Origin: Cyanobium sp. NIES-981
Lineage (GTDB): Bacteria; Cyanobacteriota; Cyanobacteriia; PCC-6307; Cyanobiaceae
DNA length: 64,000 nucleotides
Assembly: GCA_945877595.1 (NCBI GenBank)
Contig: CAMDVN010000004.1
Span: 1-64,000 of the forward strand
Reading direction: 5' to 3'
Below, piece after piece: positions 25,441-33,869 of this stretch; position 1 is the first letter of the stretch, and each line of letters begins with the position of its first letter. The notes below the pieces were generated by a model. That model saw only the letters and a program-made list of their open reading frames with translations. It did not search any database and was not told the DNA's origin. Both the position numbers and the translations under genes were made by a program.

Positions 25441-27078
25441 GTGCCTGTTTCAAACGCCTATCGCCGCATCGTGGGGGTCTTTGCCAGTTTGCTGCTGGCG
25501 GGCCCCTGGTTCACGCTGGCTGGTCCAGGCCTGGGATCAGCCCGGGCCGCCGAGCAACTGGAGCTCCAGCTCGATGGCCTAGCAATCCCGATCGAGCTGG
25601 AGCAGCTCGAGGCCTGGAGCCGTGATCCCGACCGCAGCCGCAATGACCTGGCGGTGTGGCTCAACCTGCTCGATCGTCGCAGTCGCCAAGACCTGGTGCA
25701 GCTGCTGCGGGCTCCCCTACTGCTCGACCAGAGCTTCGGCGAACAACTGCTGGGCAGCTGGACCGGCCAGCAGATGCTCAACGAGGTCGGCCAACTGCTG
25801 CGCAGCAGTAACGGCAGCAACAGCAGTTACGGCAGCAGCAGCAGCAACGGCAGCAACAGCTCCGCCCTGCTTTACCAGACCCTGCAGCAGCTGCTCCGCA
25901 CCCGCAAGCAGGTGACCACCCTTGAGTTGCTGCGGGCCCTGCCGGTCGAACGGCTCGAACTGCATCTCGATGGGGTTTTGGAGCTGGCCCAGCAATGGCG
26001 CGACCAACTCGATCGGCAGCGCCTGGCCTTGCAGCAGCTACGGTTTCTGGCCCTGCCACGGCGAAAGGCCCTGCCGCTGGTGCTCGCCAATGGGGCCAGC
26101 CCCCTTGCCATCCAACGCAACTTGGCCGTGGCCCATCGGAGCGGCCCCCTGCCCCTGCAGATCTGGCCCAGCCCCAAACCCAGCCCAGGCCCCTGGGTGG
26201 TGCTGATGCCGGGGCTGGGGGGCAGTGCCGGGCAGTTGGGCTGGCTGGCCGCAGCGCTGGCGAGCTGGGGCTGGCCCGTGGTGGTCCTCGACCACCCTGG
26301 CAGCGATGCGGTGGCCATGCAGGCGGCCCTGGTGGGCCAACGGCCGCCGCCGGGTGCCGAAACGCTCCCCGAACGCCTCGACGACCTCCAGGCCGTGCTG
26401 CAGGCCCAGCAGCGCGGCGAGCTGGCCGAGCTCAGCGTGCCGCCGGGGCAGCCCGTGGTGTTGATGGGGCACTCCCTGGGCGGGCTGGCCGCCCTGATGG
26501 CGGCCGGTCTCAAGCCGGAGCCAGGCCTGGCGCAGCGCTGCCGAAAGGCTCTGCAGCGCTTGCCGCTCACCAACCTCTCAAGGCTGCTCCAGTGCCAGTT
26601 GCCCCAGAGCCTCCCCCCCCAGCCCCGCATCCGGCAGACTCCAATTGCCGGGGTTGTGGCCTTCAACGGATTCGGCAGCCTGCTGTGGCCCAGCCAGGGG
26701 TTGGTCAGTTTGGAGGTGCCGGTGCTGCTGGTGGGGGGCAGCCTCGATCTGGTGACCCCGCCACTCAGTGAACAGCTGGATGTGTTTCTGCCCCGGGCCC
26801 ATCCCCGCAACCGGCTGGTGATGGTGGAAGGGGGCAGTCATTTCTCACCGGTGCGGGTGACCCGCCAGGGCCATGCCCTGTTCCAGCTGGGCGATGAGTT
26901 GGTGGGGGTGGAACCGCGCAAGGTGCAGCAGTTGCTGCTGCAATTCACCGCTGAATTCCTCAAGGGAATCGACGATCCGCTGCTGCTCTCGCCCCAGCAA
27001 CGCGACCAGAACGGCGTTCGGGCCTACGTGCTCGATCCAACGGAAGCTCGCCGCTGGAAGCGCCAAATCCGCTACTGA
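25441..27078 (+). CDS. Secreted alpha/beta hydrolase with DUF1400 domain
   Basis: A 545-residue exported hydrolase of a cyanobacterial family. A signal peptide (IVGVFASLLLAGPWFTLAGP, cleavage near ARA-AEQ) precedes a DUF1400-type helical domain (LDGLAIPIELEQLEAWSRD). An Asn/Ser/Gly repeat linker follows near residue 125. The alpha/beta hydrolase part has the nucleophile elbow LMGHSLGGLAALMAAG, an acid region (GGSLDLVTPP) and a His region (VEGGSHFSPVRVT). The substrate, perhaps a lipid or ester, is unknown. Start GTG 25441 is inferred from the signal peptide. Confidence 0.85.
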   Translation: MPVSNAYRRIVGVFASLLLAGPWFTLAGPGLGSARAAEQLELQLDGLAIPIELEQLEAWSRDPDRSRNDLAVWLNLLDRRSRQDLVQLLRAPLLLDQSFGEQLLGSWTGQQMLNEVGQLLRSSNGSNSSYGSSSSNGSNSSALLYQTLQQLLRTRKQVTTLELLRALPVERLELHLDGVLELAQQWRDQLDRQRLALQQLRFLALPRRKALPLVLANGASPLAIQRNLAVAHRSGPLPLQIWPSPKPSPGPWVVLMPGLGGSAGQLGWLAAALASWGWPVVVLDHPGSDAVAMQAALVGQRPPPGAETLPERLDDLQAVLQAQQRGELAELSVPPGQPVVLMGHSLGGLAALMAAGLKPEPGLAQRCRKALQRLPLTNLSRLLQCQLPQSLPPQPRIRQTPIAGVVAFNGFGSLLWPSQGLVSLEVPVLLVGGSLDLVTPPLSEQLDVFLPRAHPRNRLVMVEGGSHFSPVRVTRQGHALFQLGDELVGVEPRKVQQLLLQFTAEFLKGIDDPLLLSPQQRDQNGVRAYVLDPTEARRWKRQIRY

Positions 27079-27092
27079 GCCGGGGCTGATGC

Positions 27093-28124
27093 CTAGAAGT
27101 CAAGGCGGGGATCGAGCCAGGCCACCAACAGATCCACCGCCACGGTCACCAGCACCACGAGGCCCGCCACCACCACCACGATGCCCTGCACGAGGGGATA
27201 GTCCCGTTGGGCGATGGCCTCCTGCAGGCGGGCCGCCACCCCAGGCCACGAGAAGGTCACCTCGATCAGCAGCGCCCCGCCGATCAGGGAGGCCACGGTG
27301 ATGCCGATGATGGTGAACACCGGTAGGAGGGCATTGGGCAGGGCATGGCGGAGGATCAGGCGACGCTCGCTCAACCCGCGACTGCGGGCCGCCTCCACAT
27401 AGTCAGAGCCCATGGCCCGGCGCAGGTTGAGGCGCAGGGCATTGGCAAAGATGCCCGAGAGCAGTAGGGCCAAGGTGCCCGCCGGCAGGGCCAGGTGGCG
27501 CAGGCTGCCGCTGAGGGCCTGCCACTGGCCATGGGCCAAACCCAGCCGCATGCTGTCGACGAGATAAAAGCCCGAACCCGTAGGTGGCAGCAGGGTGGGA
27601 GGGAACCGTCCACCCACAGGCAACCACCCCAGCCACACCGCAAAGATCAGCTGGGCCGCCATCGCCGCCCAAAACGGCGGCAGGGCATAGGTGCCGATCC
27701 CATAGAGCCGCGCCGCCAGATCGACCGATCCCTCGGCGCGGGCGATGCCGCTAAAGCCCACCGCCAGGCCCACCACAGCCGCCAGCACCAGGGCCACGGC
27801 CCCCAGCTCCAAACTGGCGGGCAGGGTTTGACCAATCACGGCGGTGACGGGCTCCTGGTTGGTGAGCGACACCCCGAGATCGCCCCGAAGCAGCTGGACG
27901 AGGAAGGCAGCGTATTGGTGCAGCAAGGGCTGATCCAAACCCAGCTGAACCCGCAGCGCAGCCCGAGCAGCCTCCGGCGCCCTGCTGCCCAGGAGGGCGT
28001 CGATTGGATCACCCGGGGCCAGCCGCAACAGCAGAAAGACCAAACTGGCGAGTAGGCACAGCATCAGCGGCGCCAGGGCCACCCGGGTCAAGCCGTAGCG
28101 CAGCAATCGTCCCCGCCGGCTCAT
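27093..28124 (-). CDS. ABC transporter permease, DppB/OppB type
   Basis: Inner-membrane permease of peptide/nickel-type ABC importers. The 343-residue protein has six hydrophobic helices, the N-terminal LRLAPGDPIDALLGSRAPEA region, GDLGVSLTNQEPVTAVI, and the EAA loop DYVEAARSRGLSERRLILRH for ATPase contact. Its start overlaps the stop of the upstream binding-protein gene by 4 bp. No DppC-type partner or ATPase gene follows; the next gene is on the other strand. Confidence 0.92.
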   Translation of the reverse strand: MSRRGRLLRYGLTRVALAPLMLCLLASLVFLLLRLAPGDPIDALLGSRAPEAARAALRVQLGLDQPLLHQYAAFLVQLLRGDLGVSLTNQEPVTAVIGQTLPASLELGAVALVLAAVVGLAVGFSGIARAEGSVDLAARLYGIGTYALPPFWAAMAAQLIFAVWLGWLPVGGRFPPTLLPPTGSGFYLVDSMRLGLAHGQWQALSGSLRHLALPAGTLALLLSGIFANALRLNLRRAMGSDYVEAARSRGLSERRLILRHALPNALLPVFTIIGITVASLIGGALLIEVTFSWPGVAARLQEAIAQRDYPLVQGIVVVVAGLVVLVTVAVDLLVAWLDPRLDF

Positions 28125-29689
28125 TGGCGCCTCATCTCCTGGAGCACCACCCGACCGGAGCCATCGAAGCGGGGCACCGCCAAGCTTGGCCGCACCCAGA
28201 TGCGGGGCGCCACCAACCACAGCGGTAGGTAGGGATTGGCGGCAGCTGTCTGCCGCTGGATCCGCTCCAGCAAGGCGCGCCTCGCCGTGCCGGCCAACGC
28301 CGCACTGCGCTGCAGCTCAGCGGCAAGGCCCGGCCGGCTCCAAAAGCTTCCACTGGCGGCGCTGGCACCCTTGAGACACCGGTCACCGCGAGCCTGTTCG
28401 CAGCCCAGCAGCGGCACCAGGTAATTGTCGGCGTCGGGAAAGTCACCCATCCAATCGAGCACGATCATCGGAAAGTTGCCATCGCCGAGCTGGCGGTAGG
28501 CGGTGGTGGATTCCATGCCCTGCACCTGCAACTCCACGCAATCGCCGAGGTCTTGGCGCAGCAAGGCCTGCCAGGTGAGCGCAAACAGCTTGTCACTCGG
28601 AATGTTGGAGCGAAACGTGAGGGGCAAGACCAGCCGTCGGCCCCGGCAGTAGCCCGCTTGGCGGTAGAGCTGGCGAGCCCGCCCAGGGTCATACCGAGGC
28701 CAGGCCGGGTGCTCCCCCCCCGCCAACACCGGCGGCACCAGGCTGCGCAGGGGAGAACGCAACCCCTGACTCACCCGCGCGGCAATGCGCTGCCGATCGA
28801 GGCTGAAGGCCACGGCCTGTCGCAGCAACGGCCGATCAAGCGGTGGCTGGTCCGTGAGGAGGGTGAGGTAGCCGATCTCCAGGGCCGGCCCCACCGCCTC
28901 GCGCAGGGCACCCCGGTTCGCCTGGCGATGCAGCGCCGCCTGCTGATCCACCTCGAGACTGGTCGACAGCAAGGCATCCACCTCCCCGCTCTGCAGGGCG
29001 CCATAGAGGGCCGTGGAGTTGCTTAGCGAAACCAGATCGAGCCCCTGGTTGCTGGGCTTGGCACCCCAATAGCCAGCAAAGGGTTCAAGCCGCTGCTGCT
29101 GGGGTGTGAAGAAACTGAGCCGGTAGGGGCCCGTGCCCACAAAGCGATCGCTGAGCTGGCGCCGGCCATGGCGGCGATAGGCCGCGGGGGAGAGGGGGGT
29201 GAGGTTGATGGCGCTGAGCAGCTCAGCCATGGCGCTGTAGGGGCGCTTGAGCTCCAGCTCCAGGGTGTGGCTCCCCGTGGCCCGAACCGCCGTCACCCGC
29301 TCGCCGAGCAGATAACTGAGCTTGCCGATGGCCAAAAAACGCTCCAGCGAAAACACCATCGCCGCCGCATCAAATGGCGTGCCGTCGTGAAAACGAACGC
29401 CACGGCGCAAGCTCACCTCCACCCGGAGACCATCGGCGCTGAAGCGGGGCAGCGCCACGGCCAACCGGGGCTGAATGCGTCCATCAGCACCGATCGCATA
29501 GAGCGGATCGCCAAGGGCGCTCAAGACCTGCATGGCCCCAAAGGTGTAGGCACCCGCGGGATCGACCGTATCGATTCGGTTGCGGCTCGCCACGATCAGG
29601 CGATCGGGGGACCGGGGCGGCTGGCACCCCACCAGGGTCAGCCCCAGCAGGGGTGCAGCCAGCAGGCGAGCCAGGCGTGCCAAACCCAT
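28121..29689 (-). CDS. ABC transporter substrate-binding lipoprotein (SBP family 5)
   Basis: Periplasmic binding protein of the peptide/nickel importer class, 522 residues. It has a lipoprotein signal with lipobox LVGC (LLAAPLLGLTLVGCQPP), the family 5 region VSLRRGVRFHDGTPFDAAAM, then QAVAFSLDRQRIAARV in the core, and ends with a C-terminal lobe. A conserved-looking hypothetical gene ends one codon upstream (TGA directly before ATG) and the permease overlaps downstream, so three genes form one unit. The ligand is not predictable. Confidence 0.92.
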   Translation of the reverse strand: MGLARLARLLAAPLLGLTLVGCQPPRSPDRLIVASRNRIDTVDPAGAYTFGAMQVLSALGDPLYAIGADGRIQPRLAVALPRFSADGLRVEVSLRRGVRFHDGTPFDAAAMVFSLERFLAIGKLSYLLGERVTAVRATGSHTLELELKRPYSAMAELLSAINLTPLSPAAYRRHGRRQLSDRFVGTGPYRLSFFTPQQQRLEPFAGYWGAKPSNQGLDLVSLSNSTALYGALQSGEVDALLSTSLEVDQQAALHRQANRGALREAVGPALEIGYLTLLTDQPPLDRPLLRQAVAFSLDRQRIAARVSQGLRSPLRSLVPPVLAGGEHPAWPRYDPGRARQLYRQAGYCRGRRLVLPLTFRSNIPSDKLFALTWQALLRQDLGDCVELQVQGMESTTAYRQLGDGNFPMIVLDWMGDFPDADNYLVPLLGCEQARGDRCLKGASAASGSFWSRPGLAAELQRSAALAGTARRALLERIQRQTAAANPYLPLWLVAPRIWVRPSLAVPRFDGSGRVVLQEMRRQ

Positions 29690-29953
29690 TCAGGGGCGCG
29701 GTCCAGGCGAATAGCTGCTGGGCTGGGGGCGGTGGGGGGCACCTGTATGCAGCTGCTGCAATGAGATTTCAAACACCGGACATCCCCGGCGGGCCAAGGG
29801 CCAGCGGCGCAGCCAGCAGCGATCGTGTCGCTCATCCACGGCGATCACCTGATAGAGCTGATCATCACCCTGGAGGCGCCAACAGTCACCCTGACGGGGC
29901 AGGGAGGCTGGCAGGCGGGAGGCTGGTGGGCGGGAGGCGCTGGCAAAGGTCAT
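29690..29953 (-). CDS. Small hypothetical protein upstream of the ABC genes
   Basis: An 87-residue protein with a compact middle, RQGDCWRLQGDDQLYQVIAV followed by DERHDRCWLRRWPLARRG, flanked by Pro/Arg/Ser-rich ends. The middle suggests a small beta domain. I do not recognise a named family. Its TGA stop directly abuts the ATG of the substrate-binding protein, which argues for real translation and coupling. No signal peptide is visible. Confidence 0.65.
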   Translation of the reverse strand: MTFASASRPPASRLPASLPRQGDCWRLQGDDQLYQVIAVDERHDRCWLRRWPLARRGCPVFEISLQQLHTGAPHRPQPSSYSPGPRP

Positions 29954-30144
29954 GACTCAATCGGCGAGACGACGCAACAAGCAGGGAGACCAGTGGAGGA
30001 AAAAAGAGAAGAGGCCCCTTCAGCTGCGAGCAAGGCTTCCAAAGCTCAACACATTGAAACGTTCATTTGGCTACCAAACGGCGGGGTCGTGCGCAGATGG
30101 CGACACAGCCACTGTGAACCACCGCCAGCCCCACCCACCTGTGA

Positions 30145-31473
30145 TCAAAGGGTGCGCAGGCAAGCTGCCACAGACCGAACGTCGGGTAGGGCCTCAATCG
30201 CCGCCAAGGCCGAACGGAAGGCCGCTTCCCGTACCTCATGGGTGATCACGACGATTTCGGCCCCCTCAGCGGCATCAACTGAGGGCTGAAATTGCACGAT
30301 CGACTGGATGGAAACTCCCTCCTCGCCAAAACAGGAGCCGATTTTGCCGATCACACCGGCCTGATCTGTGGTGCGGAGACGAACGTAATTGCGATGGTGG
30401 GTTCCAGCCGGATCGACCAAAGCGCAGGGCCGCCAGGTCCTACCCGCCAGCAGGGGATCCAGGGGAGCAACCGCACCTGGCGGCAGGGCACGTTCCACCT
30501 GTCGAATGCCGGCGATGTTGAGGATGTCGGCGACGACGGCCGAAGCCGTGGGCCCGGCGCCCGCCCCAGGCCCATAAAACATCACCCGTCCCACCGGATC
30601 CGCTTCAACCAAGATCGCGTTGTTGACCCCGTGCACCCCGGCGAGGGGGTGATCCTTGGGGAGCAGGGTGGGATGCACCCGCACATCCAGCTCAGCAGCC
30701 CCTTCAGCCGAAAGGCCAACCTGCTCGGCCACGGCAAGCAGCTTGACCCCAAAGCCAAGCTGGGCTGCATAGGCCACGTCACGGGCATCAAGGCTGTCGA
30801 TGCCGGCGGTGGGAATTGCAGCGCGCGGCACCGAACCGCCAAAGGCGAGGGCGGCCAAAATCGCGATTTTGTCGGCAGCATCATGGCCCTGCACATCGGC
30901 GGCGGGATCGGCTTCGGCGTAGCCCAGCCGCTGGGCGTCAGCCAGCACCTCGGCATAGGCCGCACCCTCATCGGCCATGCGGCTGAGGATGTAATTGGTG
31001 GTGCCGTTGATGATGCCGCTCACCCGTTGGATGCGGTTGGCACCGAGCGACTGCTTGAGGGGCTCAATGATCGGAATGCCGCCACCCACGGCTGCCTCGA
31101 TCAGCACGTAGACCCCTTGGGCCGTGGCTGCCGCGGCAATCTCCTCGCCATAGCGAGCGATCACCGCCTTGTTGGCCGTGACCACCGGCTTGCCGGCAGC
31201 AATGGCCCGCAAGATCAAGCTTCGGGCCGGCTCCAGGCCGCCCATCACCTCCACCACGATGTCGACGCTGGGATCGTCGACCACGGCCTCGGGGCTGCCG
31301 GTCAGCAGTTCAGGGGCCAGGTTGATCGGCCTTGGCCGTTGCAGATCCCGCACAGCCACCCGCCTCAACTGCAGCTCGGCTACCAGCGGATGGCGTCCCT
31401 GCGGACTCGCCACAATCGCCGCCACCCCGGCTCCCACCGTGCCAAGGCCAAGCAAGCCGATGCCGATGGTCAT
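30145..31473 (-). CDS. hom: Homoserine dehydrogenase
   Basis: NAD(P)H-dependent reduction of aspartate semialdehyde to homoserine in threonine/methionine synthesis. The 442-residue protein has the Rossmann start IGIGLLGLGTVGAGVAAIV, the catalytic-domain signature GYAEADPAADVQGHDAADKI, GIINGTTNYILSRM, and a C-terminal ACT domain (VRLRTTDQAGVIGKIGSCFG) for feedback regulation. The 190 bp between its end and the next downstream gene hold no recognised feature. Confidence 0.97.
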   Translation of the reverse strand: MTIGIGLLGLGTVGAGVAAIVASPQGRHPLVAELQLRRVAVRDLQRPRPINLAPELLTGSPEAVVDDPSVDIVVEVMGGLEPARSLILRAIAAGKPVVTANKAVIARYGEEIAAAATAQGVYVLIEAAVGGGIPIIEPLKQSLGANRIQRVSGIINGTTNYILSRMADEGAAYAEVLADAQRLGYAEADPAADVQGHDAADKIAILAALAFGGSVPRAAIPTAGIDSLDARDVAYAAQLGFGVKLLAVAEQVGLSAEGAAELDVRVHPTLLPKDHPLAGVHGVNNAILVEADPVGRVMFYGPGAGAGPTASAVVADILNIAGIRQVERALPPGAVAPLDPLLAGRTWRPCALVDPAGTHHRNYVRLRTTDQAGVIGKIGSCFGEEGVSIQSIVQFQPSVDAAEGAEIVVITHEVREAAFRSALAAIEALPDVRSVAACLRTL

Positions 31474-31506
31474 GAAGCAGAGGCGATGTGTGCGTGATCC
31501 TAGAAA

Positions 31507-31938
31507 TCACTCGGCCAAGCCTTGGAGCGCGAGCACCCGAGCCTGGGCCTGCATCATTTTGAAAATGTTGAGAAAGCCATTAGCCCGCGATGGGGTGAGG
31601 CTGGCCTGCAGGCCGGTCTGGGCCATGAAGCCCGGGTCCAGATCTGCGACTTGGGCTGGGCTGAGACCCTCGAGACCAGCCATTAGCAGTGCCAAGAGCC
31701 CTTTGGTGATCGCCGCGTCGGAATCTCCCTGCCAGTGGAGCCGGCCTTCCATCAGCTGGCCCACCACATACACCTGGGAGACGCAACCCTTGACCTTGAA
31801 GACGTCCTGGCGAAATTCGTCGGGCAATGGCTCCAGTTTTTTGGCAAGCCAAAGCACGTACTCGTAGCGACGGCGGGGATCGGCCGTGCTGGCCAATCGC
31901 TCCACCATGGTGTCGAGGGCTTCGCTGCCGGTGGCCAT
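31507..31938 (-). CDS. sufE: Cysteine desulfuration protein SufE
   Basis: SufE accepts sulfane sulfur from a SufS-type cysteine desulfurase for iron-sulfur assembly. The 143-residue protein contains RYEYVLWLAKKLEPLPDEFR and the acceptor-cysteine motif VKGCVSQVYVVG, then ANGFLNIFKMMQAQA at the C-terminus. ATG 31938 is chosen as it follows the upstream stop by 4 bp; an ATG at 32007 in the same frame would overlap that gene. A SufS partner is not in the window. Confidence 0.93.
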   Translation of the reverse strand: MATGSEALDTMVERLASTADPRRRYEYVLWLAKKLEPLPDEFRQDVFKVKGCVSQVYVVGQLMEGRLHWQGDSDAAITKGLLALLMAGLEGLSPAQVADLDPGFMAQTGLQASLTPSRANGFLNIFKMMQAQARVLALQGLAE

Positions 31939-31942
31939 GGGT

Positions 31943-32539
31943 TCAGCTCCGGTGGTTTCGGTTGCGATCAGGCTTGTGTTGCCGTTTCCTATTGAGTTTG
32001 CGGTCAAGCTGGCGGCCGCGGTAGTTCAGCTGCAATCTCCCCGAGAAGCCTCCCCAGAGGCCTCCCCAGAGAGCAACCCCTCCCACCAGCAGCCATGGCG
32101 CTGCGTCGAGCCAGTGCCACGGAGGGCGCTCCGGTGAGACCGCCGGCACCGTGATGAAGGCGGAGGAGGTCCTGGTGGAGAGGGTTGCAGGCAGCTCGAG
32201 ATAATCGCGGTGACCAGCCCCCAGATCGACCTTCAGCTCCCAGGAGGGACCCACTCCCGCAGGCAGCTGGAAACGCAAACTTCCTTGCTGATCGGTGCTT
32301 CCGACCACCAACGACTGCTCTCCCCCTGGAGAAACGAGGCTCACCTGGGCCCCCGCAGCGGGTTGGCCACTGCCGAAGCGGCTGTCGAGCACCAGGGTGT
32401 CGTGGAGACCTTGGAGGCGTTCAAGGGTGCTCTCAATGGCATGGGCCCGAACAGGGGAGGCCGCAGCCAGGGTCAGGAGGGCCAGCAGCGGTGGCGAGAG
32501 CACCAACGCGCGCAGCACGGCAGTTGAGGGGCGCAGCAT
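31943..32539 (-). CDS. Exported protein with Ig-like beta domain and membrane anchor
   Basis: A 198-residue protein with a signal peptide (LSPPLLALLTLAAASPVRA), a mature start HAIESTLERLQGLHDTLVLD, a beta-rich domain with PAAGAQVSLVSPGGEQSLVV and STDQQGSLRFQLPAG (like carboxypeptidase-regulatory or CopC-like folds), a C-terminal hydrophobic helix (APWLLVGGVALWGGLWGG) and a basic tail. This resembles envelope proteins seen near metal transporters, but no such transporter is adjacent. Function unknown. Confidence 0.7.
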   Translation of the reverse strand: MLRPSTAVLRALVLSPPLLALLTLAAASPVRAHAIESTLERLQGLHDTLVLDSRFGSGQPAAGAQVSLVSPGGEQSLVVGSTDQQGSLRFQLPAGVGPSWELKVDLGAGHRDYLELPATLSTRTSSAFITVPAVSPERPPWHWLDAAPWLLVGGVALWGGLWGGFSGRLQLNYRGRQLDRKLNRKRQHKPDRNRNHRS

Positions 32540-32546
32540 CGCGAAA

Positions 32547-32699
32547 TCAGGAGTCTTTCCAGCGGCTGTCGGAGGTCTTGCCGGCCTGCACCATGCGCAC
32601 CATCGAACTGACCATCATCGAGAGGGCGCCGCTGCTGACCCCACGGCTCTCAAGCTCGGCAGCCAGCACACGATCTGGCGCAGAAGCCGCGGCTTGCAT
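32547..32699 (-). CDS. Small hypothetical protein (50 residues)
   Basis: Short helical protein: MQAAASAPDRVLAAELESRG, then VSSGALSMMVSSMVRMVQAG and KTSDSRWKDS. Composition and packing between the exported protein (8-bp gap) and the folate gene on the same strand suggest a real gene, but I recognise no family. A longer reading from 32753 is possible; the ATG at 32699 directly precedes the helical part. Confidence 0.5.
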   Translation of the reverse strand: MQAAASAPDRVLAAELESRGVSSGALSMMVSSMVRMVQAGKTSDSRWKDS

Positions 32700-32790
32700 G
32701 AGATTTGCAGGGAGAGCCAAGGAGCATCGGGTCACTGAATCCGATCCTGGCAAACAACAGCCTCAGCCGCGATGAGCAAGGCACGAATTG

Positions 32791-33387
32791 TCAAGTTTGG
32801 GGGCGGCGAAGCCCTCCCTCATCGATCCAGCCATCAAAGGGGATGTCCCAGGGATCGCCGGGGAGGGTGTCGACCACACAAGCCTCCGGCACGATCACCA
32901 CGGCCGGCACGGCACGCCAGGCGGGGTCGGCCCTGAGCCGGTCGTACCAGCCACCGCCGTAGCCCAGGCGCACCCCACCGCGGTCAACCGCCAGGGCCGG
33001 CACCAGCAACAGCACCAGTTGCACAGGAGCCAGGGCCGGCAGTTCGGCGGCAGGGGCTGGGATGTCGCAATCGTCGGGCTGCAGCACGGTCCCGATGGGC
33101 CAGGGGCGATACAGCAGCCGCCCGGCAGCAACCGCCGGCAGGGCCAGGGGCCAGCCCAGCCTCCGCAGGGCCGGCCCCAGATTGGGCTCGCCGTTGAGGG
33201 GCCAAAACACTCCCACATGCCGATCAGAAGACCGCCGCTGATCCCGCAGCAATGGCTCCAGAAAGTCGCTTAGGTGATGGTCCAACTGCTGCTGCAGGCC
33301 TGCGGCGTGCTGGCGGCGCACCCTGCGGTAATGACGGCGCAGCGCTGCTTTGTCTCTGGAGGCAGCCAAACCGGGGGAGATCGTCAT
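32791..33387 (-). CDS. 5-formyltetrahydrofolate cyclo-ligase
   Basis: Converts 5-formyl-THF to 5,10-methenyl-THF with ATP. The 198-residue protein starts with a basic N-terminal helix (DKAALRRHYRRVRRQHAAG), has GVFWPLNGEPNLGPALR, and the C-terminal signature VRLGYGGGWYDRLRADPAW. ATG 33387 is taken (MTISPGLAASRDK); the frame is open to 33420, but that would overlap ruvC. Confidence 0.93.
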   Translation of the reverse strand: MTISPGLAASRDKAALRRHYRRVRRQHAAGLQQQLDHHLSDFLEPLLRDQRRSSDRHVGVFWPLNGEPNLGPALRRLGWPLALPAVAAGRLLYRPWPIGTVLQPDDCDIPAPAAELPALAPVQLVLLLVPALAVDRGGVRLGYGGGWYDRLRADPAWRAVPAVVIVPEACVVDTLPGDPWDIPFDGWIDEGGLRRPQT

Positions 33388-33404
33388 CAGCAAGGAGGGG
33401 CTCC

Positions 33405-33869
33405 TCAGCGCTGAAACCAACCGGTGAGCGCCACGGCCAAGGCGTCGGCGGCATCGTCGGGCCGTGGCGGGGTGTCGAGGTTGAGCTCACGCATCACCGC
33501 CTCCAGCACCTCGTCTTTGTGGGCATGACCCGAGCCGGCCAGGGCGAGTTTGATCTGCATCGGAGGAAATTCAACGGCCGGGACCTTGAGCCGGGCCAGG
33601 GTCATCATCACCACCCCCCGGGCCTGCACCACGGAAATTGTGGTGCTGGATCGATAGAAAAAAAACTTCTCAACCGCCGCCAAATCAGGGGACCAGCGGC
33701 GCAGCAGGAGGCGAAGGTCGCGGGCAATTTCCACCAGCCGGTCGCCCTCGGGCACGCCGGCCTCGGTGCGAATGATGCCGCAGTCAAGCAAGCGCTGGTC
33801 GCGCCCCTCAACCTCGATCACGCCGTAGCCCACCCGAGCCAGGCCTGGATCGATGCCGAAGATGCGCAC
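33405..33869 (-). CDS. ruvC: Holliday junction resolvase RuvC
   Basis: Endonuclease that resolves Holliday junctions with RuvAB. The 154-residue protein begins [20 protein letters not shown] (first catalytic Asp), has [20 protein letters not shown] (Glu), and the C-terminal acidic motif [15 protein letters not shown]. Its ATG directly follows the chlI stop. Complete for the family. Confidence 0.96.
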   Translation of the reverse strand: MRIFGIDPGLARVGYGVIEVEGRDQRLLDCGIIRTEAGVPEGDRLVEIARDLRLLLRRWSPDLAAVEKFFFYRSSTTISVVQARGVVMMTLARLKVPAVEFPPMQIKLALAGSGHAHKDEVLEAVMRELNLDTPPRPDDAADALAVALTGWFQR

